A stretch of 30,594 nucleotides of DNA from CAZAQK01 sp046344715 (GCA_046344715.1 JBKDKX010000003.1:1-30594), one strand, 5' to 3'. Numbered from the stretch's first letter, positions 7,781 to 14,667 are shown. The notes: a model not told the origin generated them from the letters alone. Made by a program: numbers and translations.

Positions 7781-9627
7781 AAATCCTTGTATTCAATGCT
7801 GGCAGTTCCAGCCTTAAATTCGGCGTATTCGATATGAGTAGCGAAGATAGTCGAGTATTCAAGGCCGAGTTTGAAGGTTTCAAAAATGGCACATGCACGC
7901 TGCATTTCCGTGTGGGCGGCGAACAAGGCATAGAACAAAAGCGCAGTGAACCACTCGCAACGGTGGAGGATGCCATTGTGCGCGTGCCGGAAATCCTCAA
8001 AGAATTTGGCTTTTCTGAATTTGATGCTGTTGGTCACCGTGTGGCGCATGGCGGTGAGCGGTTTCATGACGCAACGCTTATTGATGATGAAGTGCTAAAG
8101 CATATCGAAAGCTGCACACCGCTCGCCCCGCTGCATAACCCCGCGAACCTGAAAGCCATTACCATCAGCCGTGAGATATGGACGGATGTGCCGCAGATCG
8201 CCGTATTCGATACCGCCTTTCATCACACGATTCCTGACCGCGCCACCACCTATGCCGTGCCAAAGGAATGGCGAGATAAAGGGCTGCGGCGTTATGGCTT
8301 TCACGGCACGTCGCATAAATATGTCGCCCTGCGTGTGGCGCGGGAACTTGGAAAACCCGTCACCGATTTGCAGATTATCAGCTGCCATCTTGGCAATGGC
8401 GCAAGCGTGTGCGCGATCAATCGTGGGTTTTCGATTGACACCTCAATGGGCATGACACCGTTGGAAGGGCTGGTGATGGGCACGCGCTCTGGCGATGTTG
8501 ACCCTGGTATGTTCACTTATCTGGCGCGTGAACTGGGATTGAGTGTCGAAGAAATCGAACGCCAGCTTTATGCGAACAGTGGACTCAAAGCATTGGCTGG
8601 AAGCCATGATCTGCGTGAAGTGGAACAAAAAGCTGCGGAAGGCGAAGCGGATGCCCAGCTTGCGATCAACGTCTATGCCTACCGCGTGCGGAAATATATC
8701 GGAGCGTATGCTGCTGCGATGGGTGGCGTGGATGTGATTGCCTTCACTGGCGGCATTGGCGAAAACTCCGCCTCCATGCGCCGCCGCGTGTGCGATAAAT
8801 TCGAGTTTTTGGGGCTGCATCTGGATGACGATAAGAATCAGGCTGTGAATCTCAAAGGTTTTGAAGCACCACAGGTGCAAAGTTTTGATTCGCGCATTAA
8901 AGTCATCGTCACCCAAACCTGCGAACAGCTGATGATCGCGCAGGAAGTGAAATATCTGCTGGTGCAGCGTGAACAGGTAGATCCACAGAAATGGCATATC
9001 CCCGTGGCGGTTTCCGCCCGCCATGTGCATCTGTCGCAGGAAGCGGTGGAAGCATTGTTTGGTAAAGGCCACCAGCTTCAGAAAATGCGTGATCTTAGCC
9101 AGACGGAAGGTTGGGCGGCGGAAGAAACAGTGGAAGTGATTGGCTCTAAAGGATCGTTCAAAACCGTGCGCGTGCTGGGTCCCACCCGCACCCAAACGCA
9201 GATCGAGGTTTCAAAAACCGACACCTTCACACTGGGCGTCGAAGCACCCGTTCGCCCCTCTGGAAAGCTGGAAGGCACACCCAGAATCAAGCTGCGCGGA
9301 ACCGCAGGCGAGATTGAAACGAACGGCCTGATTATCGCCGCCCGCCATATTCATATGAGCCCGCAAGATGCCGTAAAAATGGGCGTAAAAAACGGCGATT
9401 ATGTGGATGTGAAATTGGGTGATGGTGATCGCAGCGTATCGTTTGCTAACACGTTGATCCGCGTGAAGGAAGGCTACGTCACCGAAATGCATATCGACAC
9501 TGACGAAGCCAACGCCGCCGGTATCGCCTTCCAAACCAAGGGTGAACTGGTGATGAACGAGACACGCGGCGAAGCCGATATTGTGGCCAAGAAGAATATG
9601 GAACTGAATGGGAGGAAGGCTGCATGA
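7777..9627 (+). CDS. ackA: Acetate kinase fused to PduL-type phosphotransacylase
   Basis: A 616-residue two-domain enzyme. Residues 1 to about 395 form a complete acetate/propionate kinase with the N-terminal signature FNAGSSSLKFG, the block GHRVAHGG, the phosphate/ADP loop HLGNGAS and the late motif GGIGENSA. Residues about 408-605 are a PduL phosphate acyltransferase with its duplicated barrel and zinc-binding histidine motifs SARHVHLS (His416, His418), AARHIHMS (His524, His526) and EMHIDTDEAN (His572). Together the domains would convert acetyl-CoA or propionyl-CoA plus phosphate to acyl phosphate and then to the acid plus ATP in one polypeptide. No separate pta gene is seen. The start overlaps the channel stop, and the stop overlaps the fabI start by 4 bases. 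Both domains look intact, so an active fusion is likely. Confidence 0.93.
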   Translation: MKILVFNAGSSSLKFGVFDMSSEDSRVFKAEFEGFKNGTCTLHFRVGGEQGIEQKRSEPLATVEDAIVRVPEILKEFGFSEFDAVGHRVAHGGERFHDATLIDDEVLKHIESCTPLAPLHNPANLKAITISREIWTDVPQIAVFDTAFHHTIPDRATTYAVPKEWRDKGLRRYGFHGTSHKYVALRVARELGKPVTDLQIISCHLGNGASVCAINRGFSIDTSMGMTPLEGLVMGTRSGDVDPGMFTYLARELGLSVEEIERQLYANSGLKALAGSHDLREVEQKAAEGEADAQLAINVYAYRVRKYIGAYAAAMGGVDVIAFTGGIGENSASMRRRVCDKFEFLGLHLDDDKNQAVNLKGFEAPQVQSFDSRIKVIVTQTCEQLMIAQEVKYLLVQREQVDPQKWHIPVAVSARHVHLSQEAVEALFGKGHQLQKMRDLSQTEGWAAEETVEVIGSKGSFKTVRVLGPTRTQTQIEVSKTDTFTLGVEAPVRPSGKLEGTPRIKLRGTAGEIETNGLIIAARHIHMSPQDAVKMGVKNGDYVDVKLGDGDRSVSFANTLIRVKEGYVTEMHIDTDEANAAGIAFQTKGELVMNETRGEADIVAKKNMELNGRKAA

Positions 9628-10388
9628 GTATGTTAGCGGGAAAGAAAGGTCTGGTCGTCGGCATCGCCAATGATGCGTCGATTGCATGGGGATGTGCCAA
9701 ATCCTTCCGGGATCATGGTGCGGAGCTTGCAGTGACCTACCTGAACGACAAAGCAAAACCACATGTGCAGCCCTTGGCAGAGGCTCTTGCTGCGCCGATC
9801 TGCATGAAGCTCGATGTCACGCAGCCAGCCGAGCAGGAAGCGCTGTTTGCTGCGATAGCCAAAAAATGGGGCAAGCTCGATTTCCTGCTGCACTCCATCG
9901 CCTTCGCGCCAAAGTCGGATTTGCAGGGGCGCGTGGTGGATAGTTCCAGCGCTGGGTTTTCTCAGGCGATGGATGTTTCTTGCCATTCACTGATGCGCCT
10001 TGCCAAAGCGGCTGAACCACTGATGAAAGATGGCGGCTCCATCCTCACCATGAGCTATTATGGCGCGGAAAAAGTCGTCACGCATTATAACTTGATGGGT
10101 CCCGTGAAGGCAGCACTGGAGGCCAGCGTTAAATATCTGTCCTCGGAACTGGGAGCGCAGCATATCCGCGTCAATGCGCTCTCTACCGGTCCGGTCAAAA
10201 CCCGTGCCGCTTCTGGCCTCACAGATTTTGACAAGCTGATGAAAACAGCAGCAAGCAAAGCCCCCATGCACCAGTTGGTGACGCTGGAACAGATCGGTGA
10301 AATGGCGGCGTTTCTGGTTTCCGACAACGCCAAACAAGTCACCGGCCAGACGATCTATGTCGATGCTGGATATAATGTGCGGGGGTAG
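9624..10388 (+). CDS. fabI: Enoyl-ACP reductase (NADH), FabI type
   Basis: A 254-residue short-chain dehydrogenase-fold protein of the FabI subgroup. The nucleotide loop is GIANDASIAWG near the N-terminus, the segment LLHSIAFAPK is typical of FabI, and the active-site spacing is Tyr145/146, Tyr155 and Lys162 inside SYYGAEKVVTHYNLMGPVK. It reduces trans-2-enoyl-ACP in the last step of fatty acid elongation. It overlaps the AckA-PduL gene by 4 bases and abuts the MaoC gene directly. In alphaproteobacteria a second fabI is often found next to phosphotransacetylase, acetate kinase and MaoC genes in low-oxygen or PHB-related clusters. This copy may therefore be that accessory paralogue rather than the housekeeping enzyme. 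Confidence 0.9.
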   Translation: MSMLAGKKGLVVGIANDASIAWGCAKSFRDHGAELAVTYLNDKAKPHVQPLAEALAAPICMKLDVTQPAEQEALFAAIAKKWGKLDFLLHSIAFAPKSDLQGRVVDSSSAGFSQAMDVSCHSLMRLAKAAEPLMKDGGSILTMSYYGAEKVVTHYNLMGPVKAALEASVKYLSSELGAQHIRVNALSTGPVKTRAASGLTDFDKLMKTAASKAPMHQLVTLEQIGEMAAFLVSDNAKQVTGQTIYVDAGYNVRG

Positions 10389-10820
10389 ATGATGGATATG
10401 AAGGAACTGAACGGATACGCATTTGAGGAACTGAAAGTGGGCATGTCAGCGCTCTATAGCCGCACCATCACTGACACCGATTTACGGAATTTCTCCGGCG
10501 TGTCCGGTGATACCAACCCGATGCACCTGAATGAAGAATACGCCAAAACCACGGCTTTTAAGGGGTGCGTAGTGCATGGCATGTTGACTGCCAGCCTCCT
10601 TTCGACTGTCGTCGGCACAAAGTTGCCGGGTCCGGGTTGCTTGTATGTTAGCCAGACCTTGCAATTCAAAGCGCCTGTATATGTGGGCGATACCGTCTAT
10701 GCCAAGGCAACGATTACTGAGTTGATGCCCGAAAAACGCCGCGCCAGACTACACACACAATGCTTGGTAAAAGATGCCGTTGTACTCGATGGTGAGGCCA
10801 TTGTTCAGTTGCCGAAGTAG
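10389..10820 (+). CDS. MaoC-like (R)-specific enoyl-CoA hydratase
   Basis: A 143-residue single hotdog-fold protein. The hydratase-2 catalytic motif is clear: GDTNPMHLNEEYA supplies the Asp and His, and the following VVHGMLTASL is the typical second block. It would hydrate trans-2-enoyl-CoA to (R)-3-hydroxyacyl-CoA, linking fatty acid turnover to polyhydroxyalkanoate or related acyl pools (PhaJ-like). Its ATG follows the fabI stop without a gap. In related alphaproteobacterial clusters this domain is often fused to phosphotransacetylase; here it is free and the acetate kinase carries PduL instead. It is the last gene of the long plus-strand run; the next gene has its own FNR-type promoter. 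Confidence 0.88.
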   Translation: MMDMKELNGYAFEELKVGMSALYSRTITDTDLRNFSGVSGDTNPMHLNEEYAKTTAFKGCVVHGMLTASLLSTVVGTKLPGPGCLYVSQTLQFKAPVYVGDTVYAKATITELMPEKRRARLHTQCLVKDAVVLDGEAIVQLPK

Positions 10821-10866
10821 AATTCTGACAATCATGCTCACCCACGAGTATTAAACTCTATCTTTA

Positions 10867-10880
10867 TTGATCCTTATCAA
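10867..10880 (+). promoter_or_regulatory. FNR box upstream of cytochrome b561
   Basis: TTGAT-CCTT-ATCAA is a perfect match to the FNR/FixK-type palindrome. A -10-like TATACA with a TGC extension lies at 10901-10909. With the usual class II spacing (box centre near -41.5), transcription would begin at about 10915, which is the start codon itself, so a leaderless mRNA is possible. Confidence 0.8.
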
Positions 10881-10914
10881 TTTGGGTTTGCATGCTCATG
10901 TGCTATACAGGCGC

Positions 10915-11439
10915 ATGAGCATCATGCACCGTATCCGTATCTATCACGCTGTCTTGGCAATCCTTGCCATTCTCGCTTACCTGACTGGCGACGATGACAA
11001 CATCCATGCGTGGCTTGGTTATGCGGTGGCGGCAGTTGTCGCTTTCCGCCTCTTATGGGTTTTTTCTGGTAATCCACACGTTGGACTCATGCGCTTCTAT
11101 CCTTCGTTTGATGGACTCAATTTATCCAACGCTTTTACGCATCCGGCCATCACCAAAACCTTCATGCTCGGTATCGCGATCAGCCTTCTTTCTGTTACCA
11201 CCACAGGCATCCTAATGGATAAAGGAAAGTCTCTCGGTATTGCCAACGTTGAACTGGTTGCCCCGGCGTTTGCCGATGACGATGACCATAAGGAAAAGAC
11301 AGAAAGCTTCCTCGATGAGGCACTAGAAGAAACGCACGAGTTTTTTTGGAAATCTTCTGCTCATCTTTGTAGGCTTGCACGTCAGTTACCTGCTGCTATT
11401 CAAACGCCCCCTCGCAAAATTTATGCTGTTTGTACCTAA
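10915..11439 (+). CDS. Cytochrome b561-type membrane protein, frameshifted
   Basis: A cytochrome b561-like subunit (PF01292 type). The start beginning MSIMHRIRIYH was chosen because the longer open frame begins inside the FNR box; a second ATG lies at 10924. Family features are the early His in the first helix, the segment HAWLGYAVAAVVAFRLLW, a central helix near residues 78-100, and an acidic linker. The frame as written ends at 11439 in an unrelated tail. Removing one T from the T7 run at 11341-11347 restores the family C-terminus (GNLLLIFVGLHVSYLLLF and so on) with a stop at 11468-11470. The protein would carry b haem and pass electrons between quinol and a c-type or soluble partner. The extra base is either a real inactivating or phase-variable change, or a homopolymer error in the assembly. 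Confidence 0.75.
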   Translation: MSIMHRIRIYHAVLAILAILAYLTGDDDNIHAWLGYAVAAVVAFRLLWVFSGNPHVGLMRFYPSFDGLNLSNAFTHPAITKTFMLGIAISLLSVTTTGILMDKGKSLGIANVELVAPAFADDDDHKEKTESFLDEALEETHEFFWKSSAHLCRLARQLPAAIQTPPRKIYAVCT

Positions 11440-11474
11440 GCGCGCTATTAACACCGATAAAAAAACGTAATGTT

Positions 11475-11576
11475 ATGATTCGCAATGTTCGATCATTAAT
11501 GGTTGCATGTGTTGTTGGCGCATTTGCCACTTGCAGCGCATATGCCGCGACTCCTGAAATCGGTGGTCGGGTCTAG
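11475..11576 (+). pseudogene. Truncated exported protein, signal peptide only
   Basis: An ATG four bases after the restored cytochrome b561 stop opens a 33-codon frame. Its product has a classic Sec signal peptide: basic MIRNVR, a hydrophobic core, and the cleavage-like end SAYAATPE. It then hits TAG at 11574-11576. The break coincides with the start of foreign sequence carrying an antisense hypothetical gene, so this is probably the 5' end of a periplasmic protein that once followed cytochrome b561 and was cut by an insertion or deletion. The mature part is missing, so no function can be assigned; a c-type cytochrome partner would fit the context but is a guess. Confidence 0.5.
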
Positions 11577-12047
11577 GTGGTTGGCGTAGGTGTCCGCCCA
11601 GGCGAGGAAGGATGCGAAATCCTCCTTTCCTGCCGCAGGTGAGGCTCGCATGGCGGCGATGAAGGCGCGGATGCGGTTGCTGCTCTCCCAATTTTTCAAT
11701 GCCGCCTGAAGCCTGAAAACGCGCTGACGCTCCATATGCGCCAGCTTACTGGTTGACTGCTTGTTTCTGGCAATATGCAGCAAATCTTCTTCCGATTTAT
11801 TGATCTGCGTTTCTGCCTGCGCCTGCTGCTTTCTGGCAGCAGGAAGATTTGATTCTTTGACCTCATGCCCATATCGCCGCTTCTGCCAGTAACCCCGTGG
11901 TGGCAGCGGTATATCCATCCGCTTGCACACCTTCGCCAGACCAACATCAGAAAGCCCGTATTTACTGGCCAGCTGACTGATCGGTGTTTGCCATACTTCC
12001 TGGTAGAGTTTTTCTCGGTGTAATGTAACGCGCTCGTGCTTTTTCAT
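11496..12047 (-). pseudogene. Hypothetical accessory protein, 3'-truncated
   Basis: Reads on the minus strand from an ATG at 12047, giving about 183 residues that begin MKKHERVTLHREKLY. The first 70 residues match a widespread hypothetical family found on mobile DNA, with a helix-turn-helix-like segment (QLASKYGLSDVGLAKVCKRM) followed by the basic IPLPPRGYWQKRR. The C-terminus appears foreign: after SFLAWADTYANHLDP the frame runs into the antisense of the signal-peptide gene and stops there. The gene was therefore truncated at the junction near 11570. The longer upstream start seems unlikely because the family begins at this Met. The function is unknown; DNA binding is inferred only from the helix-turn-helix look. 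Confidence 0.6.
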
Positions 12048-12072
12048 GATGCCGATGAATCCATTGAAGCAG

Positions 12073-12115
12073 AGCACTATCAAGTAGATTCGAACTTTTA
12101 TTGCCAGATAGTGCT
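12073..12115. repeat. Inverted repeat (9-bp arms)
   Basis: AGCACTATC at 12073-12081 is the exact reverse complement of GATAGTGCT at 12107-12115, with a 25-base loop. It lies just upstream of the truncated minus-strand gene, inside the foreign segment. It could form a hairpin in its leader or be an integrase or repressor arm site. Confidence 0.45.
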
Positions 12116-12220
12116 TATAAATCAGGGATTCAAACAGAAGGGGATTCGAACTTCAGCATTTTCGCACTCATTTTTCGGCGTATTGTTTTTAGAAATCAAA
12201 GATTCGAGCGGGATTCAAAC
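12087..12220. repeat. Degenerate GATTC-R-A-R-C short repeats
   Basis: Five near-identical 9-mers occur within 134 bases: GATTCGAAC at 12087 and 12143, GATTCAAAC at 12127 and 12212, and GATTCGAGC at 12201. The spacing is irregular, so this is not a CRISPR. The repeat equals the reverse complement of a tRNA T-loop consensus, so it may derive from tRNA-targeting att sequence. The stretch 12048-12379 holds no gene that I can support. Confidence 0.4.
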
Positions 12221-12379
12221 GGTGAATTTCAAACAGCGCATTTGCTCCACTGGTGGTCCATCTCTCGGCAAATAAGGGCAGCTCTCAAAAAACGATAGCA
12301 AAAAGACGCACCTTGCAACCATTTGATATATTGTGTTATGATGTGTTGTAAGCTATTGTAACTTATTGCGAATTTACGC

Positions 12380-12437
12380 CTTGAAAACCGACGTAGGTGA
12401 AAGCCTACCGTGAGTTCGAATCTCACCTCCTCCGCCA
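12380..12437 (+). pseudogene. tRNA-Ser 3' fragment, att-like site
   Basis: This is the 3' part of a class II tRNA. It contains an anticodon loop CTTGAAA (TGA, Ser), a long variable arm with stem GTAGG/CCTAC, a T-arm GTGAG-TTCGAAT-CTCAC, the acceptor strand CTCCTCC, the discriminator G and an encoded CCA ending at 12437. The matching 5' half, including D-arm and GGAGGAG acceptor strand, is absent: the bases before the loop cannot pair with the stem. A 3' tRNA fragment ending in CCA is what remains at the far end of an island integrated into a tRNA gene, so the segment to its left was probably such an island. No integrase for it is visible. Confidence 0.75.
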
Positions 12438-12470
12438 ACATCTTGTAAAATAACAATAAAATAGAGAATA

Positions 12471-12500
12471 GCCCGCAGAGGGGCGCTGTGTGCGGGCCTT
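12471..12500 (+). terminator. Terminator-like hairpin after tRNA-Ser fragment
   Basis: GCCCGCA (12471-12477) pairs with TGCGGGC (12491-12497) across a 13-base loop and is followed by CTTATTT. This looks like the intrinsic terminator of the original tRNA-Ser transcript, retained on the chromosomal side of the att-like fragment. Confidence 0.5.
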
Positions 12501-12507
12501 ATTTAGC

Positions 12508-12591
12508 AAGGTCACCGAGAGATAAATAATTTCTCTGAATTCCGCAAAAAATCTGGCCTTTTTCTCTGTTCGCTAGTTTGGCGGTGACCTT
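12508..12591. repeat. 84-bp element with 10-bp terminal inverted repeats
   Basis: AAGGTCACCG (12508-12517) and CGGTGACCTT (12582-12591) are exact inverted repeats enclosing 64 AT-rich bases that include AGAG...CTCT. No coding capacity and no target-site duplication is seen. A miniature transposable element or a folded non-coding RNA are both possible. The rest of 12438-12711 carries no gene; a second inverted repeat, GATACCA/TGGTATC, spans 12597-12630. Confidence 0.4.
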
Positions 12592-12711
12592 ACAAGGATA
12601 CCACGAGTTTGCATCTGTCAGCCTGGTATCTGATAACGAAAATGTCACTTGTATCGCGTATAGCGTGCCCACAATTAAGTTGAATTATAATCTGACCAAA
12701 ACACTTCAGTA

Positions 12712-13008
12712 TTAGACAGCAGCTTCTAATTTCACTGTTACAGTATCACCCGCTTCAATCTTTTCTTTCTTGCGCACATCCGCTTTGATCGGCAGAAGGT
12801 AGGCGCCTGCTTTGGTGTCAGGGAAGATGGATGTTTTCCATGAGGTGCTGCCTATAGTCACACTCACCCGTACCGATCCCCATGCGGCCTGTTTGTCAAA
12901 CGATAGCACACGGATTTCCTGCGAAATCGCCTTTGGCAGCGTGACAAAGTGCCATGCTGCTTTGCCTTGATAAAGCCAGATGGCTGCTTTGAAAGAATAG
13001 TCGGACAT
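12712..13008 (-). CDS. DUF1905 domain protein
   Basis: A 98-residue small beta-barrel protein of the DUF1905 family (PF08922). The typical opening places an aromatic-rich strand (IWLYQGKAAWHFVTLP) before a helix (AISQEIR), then W-G-S-V-R-V strands, a TSIFPDTKAGAYLLPIKADVRK block and a final GDTVTVKLEA strand. Many family members are joined to a YdeI-type domain; this one is the stand-alone length. Its biochemical role is unknown. It lies on the opposite strand from the sigma-factor gene and is divergent from it, with about 73 bases between them. No strong ribosome site is visible before the ATG. The family assignment is reliable, the function is not. Confidence 0.8.
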   Translation of the reverse strand: MSDYSFKAAIWLYQGKAAWHFVTLPKAISQEIRVLSFDKQAAWGSVRVSVTIGSTSWKTSIFPDTKAGAYLLPIKADVRKKEKIEAGDTVTVKLEAAV

Positions 13009-13081
13009 CGGTTGCTTGTGCTTGTATGATTATTGATTAAAATGACGCATCAACATCTTAGCATGATAGACTCGGCTTGCT

Positions 13082-13624
13082 ATGGCGCAAAAGGAAATCA
13101 CAGCGGAATTGACGCGCAAGTTGCTGGCAGGACTGGCTGGCGATGGCGTAGCGTACGCGGATTTCCTAAGCCAGCTATCGCCGATACTGCGCAGGGTGAT
13201 TGGTCGAAAAATCCCCATGAGCGACGTGGAAGATGTGCTGCAGGAGGTTCTGATTTCCATCCATAAAGCCCGCCACACCTATGATGGCAACCGCCCGCTG
13301 ATGCCGTGGGTTATTTCAATTGCCAACTTCAGAATGACAGACCACCTGCGCAAAAGTTACAGCCAGATGCGGCATCAGAGCGTTGATATTGCAGATTACG
13401 AAAATGTGCTGGAGGCTGTAACCGAAACCGTGAACGAGAACGAATCTATTAATGAGATGCTGGATGGTGTGGGGCAGCGCGAGCGTAAAATCCTCTCGCT
13501 CATGCATTTGGAGGGCTACACGGCGAGCGAGGTAGGATCGCAGCTTGGGATGAAGGAATCCGCCGTAAAAGTCGCCGCGCACCGCGCCATCAAAAAGATA
13601 AGGGAACGGCTGGGAAATGGTTGA
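13082..13624 (+). CDS. ECF sigma factor, SigF-like
   Basis: A 180-residue extracytoplasmic-function sigma factor. Region 2 (about 25-95) shows the promoter-melting segment DVEDVLQEVLISIHKAR followed by the PLMPWVISIANFRMTDHLRK stretch. Region 4 (about 125-178) shows a helix-turn-helix with GYTASEVGSQLGMKESAVK and the basic recognition helix AAHRAIKKIRER. The gene overlaps its DUF1109 partner by 8 bases, the hallmark of the SigF-NrsF pairs described in Caulobacter. The bufferin-type operon just downstream has an exact SigF-type promoter, so this factor very probably drives it. No GTAACC promoter precedes the sigma gene itself, so autoregulation is not evident. Confidence 0.9.
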   Translation: MAQKEITAELTRKLLAGLAGDGVAYADFLSQLSPILRRVIGRKIPMSDVEDVLQEVLISIHKARHTYDGNRPLMPWVISIANFRMTDHLRKSYSQMRHQSVDIADYENVLEAVTETVNENESINEMLDGVGQRERKILSLMHLEGYTASEVGSQLGMKESAVKVAAHRAIKKIRERLGNG

Positions 13625-14264
13625 TACAAAACAGTTAATTAATCAATTAAGTTCTGAGGCGATGCCTGTAAAGGTTGTGCGCCCACAGCGTTATGCCGCG
13701 TTCTTGCTCGTGCTTCTTTCCATCTATGCCATTTGTGCGCAGTGCTGGCTGGAAGGTTTCCGCCCTGACCTTGCGATGCAGCTCGCGCGCCCGTTATTTA
13801 TAGTGGAGTTGCTACTTCTTGCTGCCATGCTTGTAAGCAGCTCGGTTGCGTCTGTCTATGCCATGCTGCCGGACGGCGGTGAGCGTAAAACGCTGATGCC
13901 TTTGCCGTATTTCTTTTCAAGTGGGATGCTCGCGCTGGTGATAGTTCAGCTTTTCCTGCCGCAGGACGTGCGCATGGTGATGTCGGATGCCACTTCGCAC
14001 ACCCATGAATGCACCATATATATTGCGTTTTCTTCCATCCTTCCTGCCGCGCTGATCTTCGGGTTGCTGCGTAAGGGCGCAAGTGTCATGCCCATGCAGG
14101 CGGGGGGGCTTGCCGTAATCGCCGCAGTCTCAGTGGGTACAATTACGCTTAGGCTCGCCGAAGCGAATGACGAAATCATACATCTGCTCAGCTGGCATTA
14201 CCTGCCAAGTATCTTTTTTGCGAGTCTGGGCGCGGTTCTCGGGCGCTATTTACTTAAATGGTAA
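13617..14264 (+). CDS. DUF1109 membrane anti-sigma factor, NrsF-like
   Basis: A 215-residue protein with a short cytoplasmic N-terminus (about 1-22) that should bind the sigma factor, then six predicted membrane helices. This is the DUF1109/NrsF arrangement. Cysteines lie in the first helix (YAICAQC) and in a loop that also carries histidines (SHTHEC, around residues 126-131). NrsF relatives sense metal or redox stress through conserved cysteines, so the HTHEC loop is a plausible copper-sensing site; this is inference. The start codon sits inside the end of the sigma gene. Six helices, position and partner all agree with an inner-membrane anti-sigma protein that releases the sigma factor on stress. 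Confidence 0.88.
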   Translation: MVDTKQLINQLSSEAMPVKVVRPQRYAAFLLVLLSIYAICAQCWLEGFRPDLAMQLARPLFIVELLLLAAMLVSSSVASVYAMLPDGGERKTLMPLPYFFSSGMLALVIVQLFLPQDVRMVMSDATSHTHECTIYIAFSSILPAALIFGLLRKGASVMPMQAGGLAVIAAVSVGTITLRLAEANDEIIHLLSWHYLPSIFFASLGAVLGRYLLKW

Positions 14265-14281
14265 TTTTTTTTGAGGAGCAT

Positions 14282-14307
14282 GTAACCGTTTCCGCTGCCT
14301 CTCCGAA
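14282..14307 (+). promoter_or_regulatory. SigF-type ECF promoter of the bufferin operon
   Basis: GTAACC at 14282-14287 and CGAA at 14304-14307 are separated by exactly 16 bases. This equals the GTAACC-N16-CGAA consensus reported for Caulobacter SigF. Transcription would start near 14314, leaving a leader of about 60 bases before the precursor gene. Confidence 0.8.
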
Positions 14308-14372
14308 TCCATCATTAGTAATGCTCATTTGGATACGAACGTTACATCACTTATCAACTCATGGAGAACCAT

Positions 14373-14651
14373 ATGACCACCACCACTAAACTCGCTTCTG
14401 CAGCGCTTGCTGGATTACTCACCGCTGGCTTGCTTGCCGCAACCCCTGCATTCGCAGGCGAACACGATAAAGGCGCATGCAACGGAAAAAGCGGTTGCAA
14501 AGGTAAAGATGCCGCTGAAAAATCAGAATGCAAAGGCAAAGCTGAAAAAGCTGGTTGCGAAGGTAAAGATAAGGCAGCTGGCGAAAAAGCAAGCTGCAGC
14601 GGCAAAGACAGTGAGAAAGCGTCTTGCGCTGGTAAAGAAGAGAAAAAGTAA
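14373..14651 (+). CDS. Bufferin-type RiPP precursor with six C-x-G-K repeats
   Basis: A 92-residue secreted peptide. The start at 14373 is preferred over the in-frame ATG at 14361 because GGAG at 14363-14366 is spaced correctly. A Sec signal peptide (basic MTTTTK, hydrophobic core, cleavage after ATPAFA) is followed by a lysine-rich low-complexity core with exactly six cysteines. Each cysteine is in the pattern C-x-G-K: CNGK, CKGK, CKGK, CEGK, CSGK, CAGK. In bufferins and related families, DUF692 enzymes convert such cysteines to copper-binding heterocycles before export, and precursors often carry EGKC-type repeats. The enzyme gene follows after 57 bases. The peptide would sequester copper in the periplasm. 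The exact modified residues are unknown. Confidence 0.85.
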   Translation: MTTTTKLASAALAGLLTAGLLAATPAFAGEHDKGACNGKSGCKGKDAAEKSECKGKAEKAGCEGKDKAAGEKASCSGKDSEKASCAGKEEKK

Positions 14652-14667
14652 GTCTCTGGTGGCAATA

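Noticed and set aside
10867..10914. TTG start giving 16 extra residues on cytochrome b561
   Set aside because: The codons lie inside the FNR box and promoter, and the family starts near MSIMHRIRIYH.
12087..12220. CRISPR array
   Set aside because: The repeats are only 9 bases, degenerate and irregularly spaced; no cas gene is nearby.
12330..12437. A complete tRNA-Ser gene
   Set aside because: No D-arm or 5' acceptor strand is present, and the bases before the anticodon loop cannot form the stem.
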